Shown here: one piece after another, positions 25,930 to 35,925 of the stretch
Layout: the number at the start of each line of letters is the position of its first letter
How positions within the stretch are numbered: position 1 is the first letter of the stretch
NCBI GenBank assembly: GCA_016220085.1
Contig: JACRIN010000038.1
Location: 62,001 to 126,000 of the forward strand
Source of the DNA: Planctomycetota bacterium
GTDB taxonomy: Bacteria > Planctomycetota > UBA1135 > GCA-002686595
Direction of reading: 5' to 3'
Length of the DNA: 64,000 nt
Translations under genes and position numbers: made by a program
The notes under the pieces: model-generated
What the model saw: the letters and a program-made list of their open reading frames with translations, nothing else
Database searches by the model: none
What the model was told of the DNA's origin: nothing

Positions 25930-26697
25930 TCAGCGGTCGCGCCGCGAGAGGATCTCCGCGGCCCAAGCGCGCACTTCCTCGGACGGGTCCGTGGCGCTCG
26001 CGCGCTCCAGCGCCGCGATCACCGCGGGTTCGCCGAGATGGTGTTGGAGCGTGTCGGCGGCTTGTGCGCGCACGACGGCGCTCTCGTCGCGATCGAGCAC
26101 GCGCAGGAGCAACGGCACGTGCTCGGGTCGCGTGCGGTCGAGCGCGACGAAGCACAGGTTCCGGCGCACATCGGCGACGGGTTCGAACTCGACGAGCGCG
26201 AGCAACGTGTCCGCGATCTCCGGAGTGCGCGCGGTATCGGTGCCGTTCATGAGGTCGATGTCGAACAGCCGACGGGCCGCCGTGGCTCGGTCCGCCGTCG
26301 CGCGGCGCGGATCGAGGGCCAGCGCGCGCAGCGCGTCGATCGCCGCCGTGTCGCGGCCACCGAGCGGACCCTGAGAAGCCCAAGCCGACGGATCGGCCGA
26401 AGCCACCGACTCGGGCGCGCGCGATCCTGACTCCGCTTTCGCCTCCGCATCGACGACCGGCCTTCGCGACTCGAGTTCGACGAGCGCGCCGCGGAGCGCT
26501 TCGACGTTCGCTTCGAGCCGGGTGACGCGTGCGATCAGCGCGTCGAACGCAGCGTCGGCCTCATCCGCGGTCGCGGAGGTGAGCATTGCCGTGCCGAGCT
26601 CGACCGGGTGCGCTCCCGGCTTGCTTCGAAGCGCCCAGAACACGACAGCGAAGCCGCAGACGAGCGATGCACACAGCGCGAGCCGACGATTGGACAT
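25930..26697 (-). CDS. Membrane-anchored HEAT-repeat protein
   Basis: This 255-aa protein has an N-terminal membrane segment (about 5-24, CASLVCGFAVVFWAL), a coiled-coil region (about 45-80, ALIARVTRLEANVEALRGAL), an Ala/Glu/Ser-rich linker and then, from residue 115, HEAT/PBS-lyase-like helical pairs ('ADVRRNLCFVALDR', 'ESAVVRAQAADTLQHHLGEP', 'SEEVRAWAAEIL'). It is probably a protein-binding scaffold on the membrane, but the partner is unknown. The ATG at 26697 is preferred to the GTG one codon earlier because GGGAG lies seven bases before it. Confidence 0.75.
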   Translation of the reverse strand: MSNRRLALCASLVCGFAVVFWALRSKPGAHPVELGTAMLTSATADEADAAFDALIARVTRLEANVEALRGALVELESRRPVVDAEAKAESGSRAPESVASADPSAWASQGPLGGRDTAAIDALRALALDPRRATADRATAARRLFDIDLMNGTDTARTPEIADTLLALVEFEPVADVRRNLCFVALDRTRPEHVPLLLRVLDRDESAVVRAQAADTLQHHLGEPAVIAALERASATDPSEEVRAWAAEILSRRDR

Positions 26698-27001
26698 CAC
26701 GAGCTCCCAGCAACCGTTCTACACGCATCCGACGAGCGTGCCAGCGCCGATCTTCGCGCCGTGGCCGGTGGCGAGCGGCCTGGCAGCTCGTACGGCTCCG
26801 GAGCGTATGCGCGACGGGCCGACCGTCGTGGCATCGGGTGATCGCCTCGAGCATGAAGGCAGCGCGGGCGAAAGCAGCCGAGGTGCGACGTCGGCTCGCG
26901 CCGCGACGGCGGAGGCGGCGACCGCGTGCTCGTCTCGCGCTGAAACCGGCGGGCTTCGCGCTGGCTCCGCCCCGCGGCGGGGTCGTAGCATCGCGCTCAT
27001 C
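26698..27001. promoter_or_regulatory. Divergent intergenic region with candidate promoter (304 bp)
   Basis: This gap holds promoters for a minus-strand HEAT protein and the plus-strand ThuA giant protein. On the plus side a TAGCAT box (26986-26991) ends ten bases before the ATG at 27002, and there is no Shine-Dalgarno site. Nothing else stands out. Confidence 0.3.
26986..26991 (+). promoter_or_regulatory. TAGCAT -10-like box near a leaderless start
   Basis: The hexamer lies ten bases upstream of the ThuA gene ATG and fits TANNNT; no ribosome site lies between them. No clear -35 box is seen. Confidence 0.3.
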
Positions 27002-30000
27002 ATGAGCCGAAGCCTGCGCCGTCTGTTCCTCGTCCTGTTCGCGCTCGTCCTCGTCGCACCCGCCGTGCTCGCGCAGGCCCAGCAGCCCCTGCGGATCTTC
27101 CTGCGCGGCGGGCCGAAGACGCACGGGCCGAGCGAGCACGAGCACACGCTCTGGATCCAAGAGTGGACGCGCCTGCTTTCGCAGCGTGGAGCGAAGGTCA
27201 GCGGCGCGCCGCGCTTTCCGACGCCGGCGGAGCTCGAGCGCACCGATGTGTTGGTGATGTACGCGGCCGAGGGCGGCTCGATCCATGGCGACGAGCGTGC
27301 GACGCTCGAGAAGTTCCTCGCGCGCGGCGGCGGGCTGGTCGTGTTGCACGACGCGCTCTGCGGCGACGACCCGCAGTGGTGGAAGACGGTGATCGGCGGC
27401 GCGTGGGAGCACGGCGCCGCGAAGTGGTGGAACGGCGACGTCGGCGTCTACGTGCAGGACTTCGACCATCCGATCACGCGCGGCGCGTCCAACTTCATCT
27501 TCGAGGACGAGATCTACTACGAGCTGCACATGGCCGACGACGCGCACGTGCTCGCCGCGAGCATGCACACCGTCTTCGACATCGAGCCGCAGATGTGGAC
27601 GGTCGAGAAGCCGACGTACCGCGCGTTCGTCGCGGTCCAAGGGCACCTCTGGAAGTCCTTCGAGCACCCGGCGTGGCGCACGATGGTCTTGCGCGGCATC
27701 GCGTGGGCCGCGAAGCGCGATCCGGACCTCTTCACCGACGGCGCGGAGCGCGGGGCGCTCGCGTATCCGCCGGGCGGGCCGATCCAGCCGGAGCTCGCGA
27801 TGCGCAAGCTCGAGGTCGATCCCGAGTTCCAGCTCTCGTTGGTCGCCGCCGAGCCGCTGGTCGTCAAGCCGATCTCGCTCGACTGGGACGCGCGCGGTCG
27901 CATGTGGGTCGCGATGACGCCCGGTTATCCCGACAAGGCGCAGTTCTCGCGCGTGCCGCCGCGCGATCGCATCGACGTGCTCGAGGACGCGAACGGCGAC
28001 GGCTCGATGGACCACGCGACGACGTTCGTCGACGGGCTCGATCTCGTCACGAGCTTCGTGCTGCACGAGAACGGCGTGATCGCGAGCGCGTCGCCCGACC
28101 TCTGGTGGCTCGGCGACACCGACGGTGACGGCAAGTGCGACGAGAAGAAGCAGCTCTTCACCGGCTTCGGCTACGGCGACACGCACGCGGTCGTCTCGAA
28201 CCTGCGCTGGGGCCTCGACGGTTGGATCTACGCGACGCAGGGCTACTCCGGCGGCGCGAGCGACGTCTGGAGCGGCGAGGACTACGGCAAGCGGCGTTTC
28301 GGCCGGATCGGCAACGGGCTTTTCCGCTTCAAGCCCGACGGCAGCGCGATGGAGATGGTGTCGAGCTACGGCTCGAACACGTGGGGCCTCGACTTCGATT
28401 GGGACGGCGAGCTCTTCTTCACCATGGCCAACGGCTCGCACGTGCGGCACGTCGTCGTGCCGGAGCGCGCGCTCGCCGGCGGGCGGCTCGAAGGCGTCGA
28501 GACGTGGATCGACGTCGCCGATCACGATCGCGTCAAGCCGCTCTTCCGCGCCGAGCTCGCGCCCTACGTGCAGATCGACTTCGTCGGCGGCTTCACCGGC
28601 GCATCCGGTTGCTGTCTCTACACCGGCGGCGCTTGGCCGTCGAAGTACGACGGCGCGCACGTCGTCTGCGAGCCGACGGTCAACCTGGTGCACCTCGATC
28701 AACTGCGACGCGAAGGGGCGACGTATCGCGCATCGAAGGAGAAGGGCAAGGAGGAAAGCGAGCTGCTCGCCGGTTCCGACCTGTGGTTCCGTCCGATCCA
28801 TGCGCGCGTCGGGCCCGACGGAGCGCTCTACGTGCTCGACTTCTACAACCAAGCGTGCGTGCACAACGACACGCGCGGGCCGAAGCACGGGCCGACCAAT
28901 GCGGCGTTGCGCGCCGACCGCGACCACAAGCACGGGCGGATCTGGCGCGTGCAGCACCGCGACGCGCGCAAGGTGCGGCCGCCGGAGCTCACGGGCCTGG
29001 CGCCCGAGGATCTCGTCGATTCGCTGCAGAGCACCAACCGTTGGGTGCGACTCACCGCGCACCGCGCGATGGTCGACGACCCGGAGTTCCGCGCGAAGAC
29101 CGAGCTCGAACGCCTGCTGAAGACCGGCAAGTCGCCCGCGGCGCGCTTGCACGCGCTGTGGGCGCTCGCCGAGCGCGGTGCGCCGCACCTCGAGCTCGTC
29201 AAGGACGCCGACGCGGCGCTGCGGCGCAACGCGTTGCTCGCCGCGCTCGAGTACCCGAGCGGCGCGACGATTCCGTGGCAGACCGCGATCTACGACAAGG
29301 ATCGACGCGTCGCCCTGGTCGCGATCGAAGCGGCGGCGCGCGCCTCGGGCTCGGCGCCGTATCTCGTCGACCTGTTCTCGACGCTCGACGATCCGTGGTC
29401 GCGCTCGGAGATCGTCGCGGCGGTTTCGCGCGACCCCGAGGCGGTCCTCGCCGCGTCGCTCGCGTCGCCGAAGCGCGCGGAGCTCGGCCCGATCGTCTCG
29501 GCGGTCGGCGGCTCGGTCGGGCGCTCGCGCGACGTGCGGGAGCTCGAAAAGGTCGTCGCGCGGCTCGCCGAGAGCTCGCGCGGCGCGCAGGGGACGGGCT
29601 CGCTCGCCGGAGTGCTGCTTTTCGGCCTGGCGCGCACGTGGAAGGACGACGCGACCTTCCGCGCGAGCGACGAACTGCTCGCGAGCTTCGCCAAGCTCGC
29701 CGCGTCGCCGAACGCCGAGGACGCGGTCGCAGCGCTGCCGTTCGCGGTGCGCTGGAACCGCGACGCGGTGCTCGACCCGGCGATCGAATCAGCGAGCGCG
29801 CGGCTGGCGCAGGCGCTCGACACCGTCGACGCGACCGCCGAGCAGCGCGAGCGCTACCTGCGCTTGCTCTTCGCGATCCCGGCGCGGCGCGCGGAGGCCG
29901 TCGCCGCGGCCGAGAAGCTCTTCGCGCCGAGCGAATCACCCGCGTTGCGCGAGGTCGCGATCGAGGAGCTCGGTCGCGCCGGCGACGACGCGTCGGGCGC

Positions 30001-31948
30001 GGCGTTGGTGCGCGCGTTGCCGGTGGTCGGCGGCGCGGCGCGCGAGCAAGCGCTCAGCGGCATCGTCTCTCGCACCGGCTCGGCCCGCGCGCTGCTCGCG
30101 GCGATCGAAGCGGGCGCGCTGACGCCGCAAGAGCTCGGGCCGCGCGGCGTCGACGCGCTGCGCTCGCACCCGGACGCGGCGACGGCGGAGCTCGCGAAGG
30201 AGCTCTTCGCTCGCCTCGGCGGCGCTGCGGCGAAGAAGATCGGGCAGTTGCTCGCCGAGCTCGAGCCCGTCGTGCTGTCGCCGGGCGACGTCGCGAACGG
30301 CAAGACGGTGTTCGAGGCGTACTGCGCGAGCTGCCACGTCTTCCGCGGCCAAGGCGGCAAGGTCGGACCGGACCTGACCGGCATGGGCACGCACGGCGCG
30401 AAGGAGCTCCTGCCGGTCGTGCTCGATCCCAATCGCACGGTCGAAGCCGCGTACGTCGAGTACATCGCGGTCACCGACGACGAGCGCATCTTCACCGGCG
30501 TGCTCGTGCGCGACACCGCGGAGTCGATCGTGCTGCGCAGCGCGACGGGCGACGTCGAAGTCGAGCGCGGCGAGCTCGCGTCGCTGAAGTCGAGCGGCCG
30601 TTCGCCGATGCCGTCGGGCTTCGAATCGCTCGGCGGCCCGGCGCTGCGCGACTTGTTCGCGTACCTCGGCTCGGGCTACGAGGGCTTCCGCACGCTCGAT
30701 CTGCGCTCGGTGGTCAACGCGTCGACGCGCCTTGGCATGTACGATTCGCGCTACGACCCCAATCCCTTCGAGTTCGTGAAGTGGGGCGTGCAGGAGATCG
30801 GCGGCGTGCCGTTCGACGTGCTCGATCCCGCGAACGCCAGCCGGCGCAACGTCTTGGTGCTGAAGGGCGGCGCCGGCGGTCCGGACTGGCAGTGCCATCG
30901 CTACGAGCAGAAAGTGGAGCTCCCGCTCGGCTATCCGGTCGCCAAGGTGCACGTGCTCGGCGGCATCGCCGGTTGGGGCTTCCCGTACCACGACGGCGTC
31001 GCGCCGATCGCGAAGTGGACGTGGGAGTATTCCGACGGCTTCACCGAGGAGGTCGTGCTCCAGGACGGCGTCGAGTTCGCCGATTGGATCGGCCAACGCG
31101 ACGTGCCGGGCTCGAAGTTCTGGGCGGGCGTCGTGCGCGACGACAGCGCGGGGCAAGCGCGCACGTTCGTACTCGCGCCGAAGCGCGACGCGCCGGTCGC
31201 GAGCATCACGATCGAGAGCTTCGACAACGATCGCGCGCCGACGTGGGTCGCGCTGACCGCGGAACTCCCGGGCGCGAGGGTCGCGACGTCGACGGCGCCG
31301 GTCGCCGCGGTCGCGGTCGAGGAGCTCTTGGTCGGCGGCGGCTCGAGCCACGACTTCGCGCGCTGGTACGGAGAGACCGACGTCGCGGTGCTCGTCGCCG
31401 GCGGCGCGAAGTCGATTCGCTACACCGAAGGCGCGTACGAGCTCGCCGGCGGCCTCGAAAAGGCGGAGCTGCTGCTGCTCTCGACCAACCAACCGATCGC
31501 GCCCGACGCGCGCACCGCGCTCGAGAGCTTCGCGGCGAACGGCGGCGGGCTGGTGCTCCTGCACCCCGCGACGTGGTTCAACTGGGACGATTGGCCGGCG
31601 TACAACCGCGACTTCGTCGGCGGCGGCGCGCGCGGCCACGAGGAGTACGGCGAGTTCGAGGTGCGCGTGGTCGATCCGTCGAGCCCGCTCGCCGCCGGCG
31701 TGCAGCCTACGTTCCGCGTCAAGGACGAGCTCTATCAGTTCCAACGCGATCCGACCGGCGCCGACATCCACGTCGTCGCGGTCGGGCGTTCGCTGAAGAC
31801 CGGCAAGGAGTATCCGGTGGTGTGGACGGTCGCGCGCGCGAGCGGCCGGACCGCGTGCATCACGCTCGGCCACGACGGCGCGGCGCACGACGATCCGAAC
31901 TATCGGAAGCTCTTGGTCAACGCGCGGACGCACGCGCTCGGCCGCTGA
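27002..31948 (+). CDS. Giant exported cytochrome protein: ThuA - PVC propeller - HEAT - haem c - ThuA
   Basis: This 1648-aa protein has a signal peptide (1-25, ALVLVAPAVLAQ). Residues 28-240 are a ThuA-like domain (LFLRGG.., GLVVLHDAL, HPAW). Residues 269-654 are a PVC-type NHL/glucose-dehydrogenase-like beta-propeller with 'LDWDARGRMWVAM' and 'LRWGLDGWIYATQG'. Residues 660-1095 are a HEAT-like helical array. C1108-A-S-C-H1112 is a class I c-type haem site followed by 'GPDLTGMG'. Residues 1245-1430 are a beta-rich domain. Residues 1437-1648 are a second ThuA-like domain (VGGGSSHDF.W). ThuA acts on 3-keto sugars, so the protein may couple cell-surface sugar oxidation to electron transfer. It is followed by a cupin gene 9 bp on. 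Confidence 0.88.
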   Translation: MSRSLRRLFLVLFALVLVAPAVLAQAQQPLRIFLRGGPKTHGPSEHEHTLWIQEWTRLLSQRGAKVSGAPRFPTPAELERTDVLVMYAAEGGSIHGDERATLEKFLARGGGLVVLHDALCGDDPQWWKTVIGGAWEHGAAKWWNGDVGVYVQDFDHPITRGASNFIFEDEIYYELHMADDAHVLAASMHTVFDIEPQMWTVEKPTYRAFVAVQGHLWKSFEHPAWRTMVLRGIAWAAKRDPDLFTDGAERGALAYPPGGPIQPELAMRKLEVDPEFQLSLVAAEPLVVKPISLDWDARGRMWVAMTPGYPDKAQFSRVPPRDRIDVLEDANGDGSMDHATTFVDGLDLVTSFVLHENGVIASASPDLWWLGDTDGDGKCDEKKQLFTGFGYGDTHAVVSNLRWGLDGWIYATQGYSGGASDVWSGEDYGKRRFGRIGNGLFRFKPDGSAMEMVSSYGSNTWGLDFDWDGELFFTMANGSHVRHVVVPERALAGGRLEGVETWIDVADHDRVKPLFRAELAPYVQIDFVGGFTGASGCCLYTGGAWPSKYDGAHVVCEPTVNLVHLDQLRREGATYRASKEKGKEESELLAGSDLWFRPIHARVGPDGALYVLDFYNQACVHNDTRGPKHGPTNAALRADRDHKHGRIWRVQHRDARKVRPPELTGLAPEDLVDSLQSTNRWVRLTAHRAMVDDPEFRAKTELERLLKTGKSPAARLHALWALAERGAPHLELVKDADAALRRNALLAALEYPSGATIPWQTAIYDKDRRVALVAIEAAARASGSAPYLVDLFSTLDDPWSRSEIVAAVSRDPEAVLAASLASPKRAELGPIVSAVGGSVGRSRDVRELEKVVARLAESSRGAQGTGSLAGVLLFGLARTWKDDATFRASDELLASFAKLAASPNAEDAVAALPFAVRWNRDAVLDPAIESASARLAQALDTVDATAEQRERYLRLLFAIPARRAEAVAAAEKLFAPSESPALREVAIEELGRAGDDASGAALVRALPVVGGAAREQALSGIVSRTGSARALLAAIEAGALTPQELGPRGVDALRSHPDAATAELAKELFARLGGAAAKKIGQLLAELEPVVLSPGDVANGKTVFEAYCASCHVFRGQGGKVGPDLTGMGTHGAKELLPVVLDPNRTVEAAYVEYIAVTDDERIFTGVLVRDTAESIVLRSATGDVEVERGELASLKSSGRSPMPSGFESLGGPALRDLFAYLGSGYEGFRTLDLRSVVNASTRLGMYDSRYDPNPFEFVKWGVQEIGGVPFDVLDPANASRRNVLVLKGGAGGPDWQCHRYEQKVELPLGYPVAKVHVLGGIAGWGFPYHDGVAPIAKWTWEYSDGFTEEVVLQDGVEFADWIGQRDVPGSKFWAGVVRDDSAGQARTFVLAPKRDAPVASITIESFDNDRAPTWVALTAELPGARVATSTAPVAAVAVEELLVGGGSSHDFARWYGETDVAVLVAGGAKSIRYTEGAYELAGGLEKAELLLLSTNQPIAPDARTALESFAANGGGLVLLHPATWFNWDDWPAYNRDFVGGGARGHEEYGEFEVRVVDPSSPLAAGVQPTFRVKDELYQFQRDPTGADIHVVAVGRSLKTGKEYPVVWTVARASGRTACITLGHDGAAHDDPNYRKLLVNARTHALGR

Positions 31949-31957
31949 GGTCGCGCG

Positions 31958-32371
31958 ATGTGCGAGCACCATTTCCTGCGCTTCGTCACCTCCGCCGAGG
32001 CCGAGGTCGAAGTCCTGCCGTGGGGGCCGCACGAGTGGCTCGCGCGCGCGGGGCTGACGGACTCGAAGCTCCTGCAGCTCGTGCGCGTCAAGATGCCGCC
32101 CGGCAAAGCGCACGCGTTCCATCGCCATCCGTGCATGGAGGAGCTCCTCTATTACGTCGAGGGCCGCGCCGAGCAGTGGGTGGGCACCGAGAAGCGCATC
32201 CTGAAGGCCGGCGACGTCGCGCACGTGCCGATGAACGAGGTCCACGGCACCTACAACGTCTTCGACGAGCCGGTGACGTTCCTCGCGGTGCTCTCGCCCG
32301 CGGTGATCGACGGTCCCGCGCTGATCGACGTGTCGCAGGACGAGCCGTGGCGCTCGATCCGAGGCGGCTGA
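31958..32371 (+). CDS. Cupin-domain protein
   Basis: This 137-aa small beta-barrel has the metal-binding cupin signatures: first motif HAFHRHPCMEELLYYVEG (three potential ligands, H-x-H...E) and second motif 'NEVHGTYN'. It starts at an ATG after GAGG and is the second gene of an operon with the giant ThuA protein. Cupins act as dioxygenases, isomerases or binding proteins; this short form is often a sugar isomerase or a stabiliser. No signal peptide is seen, so it is cytoplasmic unless exported in complex. The operon suggests a role in the same sugar pathway. Confidence 0.8.
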   Translation: MCEHHFLRFVTSAEAEVEVLPWGPHEWLARAGLTDSKLLQLVRVKMPPGKAHAFHRHPCMEELLYYVEGRAEQWVGTEKRILKAGDVAHVPMNEVHGTYNVFDEPVTFLAVLSPAVIDGPALIDVSQDEPWRSIRGG

Positions 32372-32558
32372 GGGCTCCGCCGACCGCTCGCCGACTCCGA
32401 CGAGCTCGTGATTCGTCGAAAAAGCTCCACACGATTCGCGAGCGCGTCTCTAGGCTCGTCCAGAGTCCCGAGCGTCGGCTCGAGAATCGTCGCTTGCAGC
32501 GATTCGATCCGACGGCTGGCGCTCATACCCCAAGCACCGGTTTCACGAGGAGATAGAG

Positions 32559-35500
32559 ATGACCTCTCGCAAGAGATGGCCCGTCGTCGCCGTTCGCGCG
32601 ACGCAATGGGCAATGTCGGCTGGTCTCGCAACGATCCTGGGCACGACGGCTTTCGCGCAGGACGTGCGCGTCGCCGTCCAAGACGCATACGGCTTCCTGC
32701 TGCCGAATGCATCGGTTCGCTGGCAGGCTCAGGGCGGTTCCTGGGTCAAGGCCGAGCACGAAGGCGACGGCACCGCGACGCTCCACGGCGCCGCGAACAA
32801 GCTGTTGCTCGACGTCGAGCATCCGTATTACGGCCATCGTCAACTCGAAGTGTCGGTGCCCGGCGACGATCACGGCGTGCTCGTCGTCAGTCTCGACTCG
32901 CAGAGCACGCAGGCGAAGTTCAAGAGCTCGCGCATGCTCGTCGTGCCGACCGGCGCGACCGCGAATGCGGGCAATGGAGTCAGTTGCTCGACCGGCGTCG
33001 GATGCCAATTGCCCGATCAGTTGGGCCACGGCGGTTCCGGCACGCTCGCCGCGACCAGCGACTTGAATCCGGCAGCGGGCTTCCGCGTCGCCGAATCGGT
33101 GAGCACCACCTCGGCCGGCAGCATCGGCTCGGTGTGCTGGTGGGGCATCTACTTCAACTTCGGCTCGGGCACCGATTGCGGTCCGGGGCCGGGCGATCAG
33201 TTCTCGGTCACGTACTACAACGACGACGCCGGCGGCACGGTGCCGGGTTCGGTGCGCGCCGGTCCGTTCTCGGTGAGCGCCGTCAAGTCGGCGACCGGCA
33301 ACGTGGTCTGCGCGGGCACGACGTGCATCGCGGAGTGGCAATTCGAAGCGTCGCACGCGCCGGTCGCGGTCGGCGCCGGCGAATGCGTCTGGGTCGAGAT
33401 CGTGAACAACACGCAGACGGGGAGCTGCTTCTGGCTCTGGAGCGCGGCGCCCGGCGGCGATGGCCGCTGCGCGCAAGCGACCGGAGCGAGCTACGCGGCG
33501 ACCGACTACGACGTCGCGCTCTGCGTCGACGTCGCGATCGCGCCGGACGGTTGCGGAGCTCCGCCGCCGCCCGCGAACGACGCGTGCATCGATGCGATCA
33601 CGATCGGCGGCACCGGTAGCTTCGCCTACGACAACACCGCGGCGACCACCGACGGTCCCGGACACGTCGAGTGCAACTTCTCGAGCCAGACCGGCATCGA
33701 CCGCGACCTGTGGTGGTGCTGGACGGCGCCGGCCAGCGGCGACTACGAGATCGCGACGTGCTCCCTGACCGGAACCGACAGCAAGCTCGCCGTCTACGAC
33801 GGTTGTGGTTGCCCGGTCGGCGCTCCGATCGCGTGCAACGACGACTCGTGCGGCTTGCAATCCTCGCTGACGGTCACCGCGGTCGCCGGTCAGAGCTACA
33901 TGCTCCGCGTCGGCGTGTTCCCCGGCGCGGCGGGTGGTTCGGGCGGGTTCTCGATCACGAGCTTCGCGATCCCGACCAACGACCTCTGCGCCGATGCGAT
34001 CCCGGTCGCGGTGCCGTCGGTGACGACGGGCACGACCGACTTCGCGACGACCGACACGAACGCTCCGACGTGCATCGTCGGGCCGACGTCGCCGGGCGTG
34101 TGGTACTCGATCGTCGGCACGGGCAACGTGCTCACCGCCGATCTCTGCGACGGCGCGGCGACGTTCGACACCAAGTTGACCGTTTACTGCGGCGGCTGCG
34201 CGAGCCTGACCTGCATCGACGGCAACGACGACTCGTGCGGCCTGCAATCGAGCGTCACGTGGTGTTCGCAGCTCGGCGGCGTGTACCTGATCCTGGTTCA
34301 CGGCTTCGGCGGCGAGTCCGGTCCCTTCGACCTGACGATCACCGACACGGGCGTCGGTTGCACCGCGACGCAGAACTGCGCGCCGGTCGGCGCGTGCTGC
34401 GTCGGCTCGGGTTGCATGCTCGTCGACGCCGCGGCTTGCGCGGCGCTCGGCGGTCAGTTCCAGGGCGCGGGCACGGATTGCGGCACGGTGCAGTACACCG
34501 CGTCGACGTGCACGCAGCAGTGGGAGGACATCTCGCTCGTCGGCACCCAGCTCTTCCTCGGTGACGACGACGGCGTGTTCATCCCGCTGACGTTCCCGTT
34601 CAGCTTCCACGGCGTTGCGCAGACGCAAGTGGGCATCGGCTCGAACGGTTACCTGAGCTTCGGCACCGTGCTCGACGCTTTCTCGAACCAAGCGCTGCCG
34701 GACGCGAACGACCCGAACGACGTGATCGCGCCGTTCTGGGACGATCTCGATCCGACGGCGGGTGGAGCGATCTACTACAACTTCAGCGGGACGGTTCCGA
34801 ACCGTGCGCTCGTCGTGTCGTGGATCGGCGTGCCGCAGTTCAACACCGGCGACTCGAACACGTTCCAAGCGATCCTGTTCGAGAACTCGAGCCGCATCAG
34901 CTTCCGCTACCTCGGCACCACGCCGGAAGCGTTCGCTGGTGACTACACGGTCGGCGTCGAGAACGCGACGGGCTCGGCCGCGACCAGCGTTCCGGGCTCG
35001 ACCCTGAGCGCGGGCCTGTGCCTGTCGTTCGATCCGGACACGGCGGCGAGCGATTGCCCGGCCAACGCTTCGATCGACATCACGCCGGGCTCCTGCCCGA
35101 ATCCGTTCAACCCGGATTCGCGCGGCGCTCTGCTGGTGTCGCTCGCGGGCACGCCGGTGCTCGACGTGACCAACGTCGACTTCGCGACGCTGTACCTGGT
35201 TCGCACGGACCGCGTCGGCGTCGCGGTGGCGCCGTACCTCGGGCCTCCGGGACCGCACTCGATGTTCGAGGACCGCTCGACGCCGTTCTACGGACCGGCG
35301 ACGCACTGCCACGCGGCGGGCGCCGACGGATCGCTCGACGTGTCGCTCTACTTCCGCGCCGTGGACGTGGTCGACGCTTTCGAGCTCGACACCGTTGCGT
35401 TCGGCACGCAAGTGCCGGTGATGTTGACCGGCCGCACGCTCGACGGGCGTTGGTTCCAGGGTGAGGATTCGCTCACGCTGGTGCCGCCGCCGACGTCGAT

Positions 35501-35798
35501 CAACCTGCGCGTGCACTCGAGCGTGCCCGACACGTTCATCGAGGTCAGCCCGAGCGATCTCATCACCGACGGCGACGGTTGGGCGCCGTTCGAGCGCTGG
35601 TTCCAGGCCGGCACGTCGGTCACCCTGACGGCGACGCCGGACCCGCTCGCGAAGTTCGTCGGCTGGCGCGTCAACGGCCAGTTCCAGTCGGGGAGCTCGA
35701 CGATCCAAGTCGACCTCTCGCAGACGACCGACGTGTGGGCGCTCTACGTCTTGCCGCGCTCGTCGGGCTCGACGATGGGCGGCGTGAAGTTCCAGTAG
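32559..35798 (+). CDS. Large secreted multidomain adhesin-like protein
   Basis: This 1079-aa protein has an excellent GGAG ribosome site and a signal peptide (1-34, TTAFAQ). Its parts are: residues 35-115, a carboxypeptidase-regulatory-like sandwich; residues 340-460 and 473-600, two related domains (starting NDAC and NDLC) resembling pre-peptidase C-terminal sandwiches, each with conserved Cys and a shared 'NDDSCGLQSS' turn; residues 605-650, a Cys-rich knot; residues 656-790, a nidogen-like domain ('SNGYLSFGT', 'IAPFWDDLDP'); from 836, an 'IDITPGSCPNPFNP' motif typical of exported planctomycete proteins; residues 1020-1070, an InlB-like repeat. It probably binds surfaces or matrix and is disulphide-rich. 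Confidence 0.85.
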   Translation: MTSRKRWPVVAVRATQWAMSAGLATILGTTAFAQDVRVAVQDAYGFLLPNASVRWQAQGGSWVKAEHEGDGTATLHGAANKLLLDVEHPYYGHRQLEVSVPGDDHGVLVVSLDSQSTQAKFKSSRMLVVPTGATANAGNGVSCSTGVGCQLPDQLGHGGSGTLAATSDLNPAAGFRVAESVSTTSAGSIGSVCWWGIYFNFGSGTDCGPGPGDQFSVTYYNDDAGGTVPGSVRAGPFSVSAVKSATGNVVCAGTTCIAEWQFEASHAPVAVGAGECVWVEIVNNTQTGSCFWLWSAAPGGDGRCAQATGASYAATDYDVALCVDVAIAPDGCGAPPPPANDACIDAITIGGTGSFAYDNTAATTDGPGHVECNFSSQTGIDRDLWWCWTAPASGDYEIATCSLTGTDSKLAVYDGCGCPVGAPIACNDDSCGLQSSLTVTAVAGQSYMLRVGVFPGAAGGSGGFSITSFAIPTNDLCADAIPVAVPSVTTGTTDFATTDTNAPTCIVGPTSPGVWYSIVGTGNVLTADLCDGAATFDTKLTVYCGGCASLTCIDGNDDSCGLQSSVTWCSQLGGVYLILVHGFGGESGPFDLTITDTGVGCTATQNCAPVGACCVGSGCMLVDAAACAALGGQFQGAGTDCGTVQYTASTCTQQWEDISLVGTQLFLGDDDGVFIPLTFPFSFHGVAQTQVGIGSNGYLSFGTVLDAFSNQALPDANDPNDVIAPFWDDLDPTAGGAIYYNFSGTVPNRALVVSWIGVPQFNTGDSNTFQAILFENSSRISFRYLGTTPEAFAGDYTVGVENATGSAATSVPGSTLSAGLCLSFDPDTAASDCPANASIDITPGSCPNPFNPDSRGALLVSLAGTPVLDVTNVDFATLYLVRTDRVGVAVAPYLGPPGPHSMFEDRSTPFYGPATHCHAAGADGSLDVSLYFRAVDVVDAFELDTVAFGTQVPVMLTGRTLDGRWFQGEDSLTLVPPPTSINLRVHSSVPDTFIEVSPSDLITDGDGWAPFERWFQAGTSVTLTATPDPLAKFVGWRVNGQFQSGSSTIQVDLSQTTDVWALYVLPRSSGSTMGGVKFQ

Positions 35799-35821
35799 CA
35801 CGCGCTTCGAGACAGCGACAC

Positions 35822-35863
35822 CTCCGCCGCGCGCACCCCGCGCGGCGGGGGTTCTTCGTTTTC
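35822..35863 (+). terminator. Rho-independent terminator of the secreted protein
   Basis: A perfect 10-bp GC stem (CCGCCGCGCG/CGCGCGGCGG, 5-base loop), extended by a G-T and a C-G pair, is followed by GTTCTTCGTTTTC. It lies 24 bp after the stop at 35798. Confidence 0.9.
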
Positions 35864-35925
35864 GGCGCCGCAGTCGCTCGGCGCTCGGTCCCGTACCGTG
35901 GCGCGCGCGCGTCGCCGTGCCGCGC

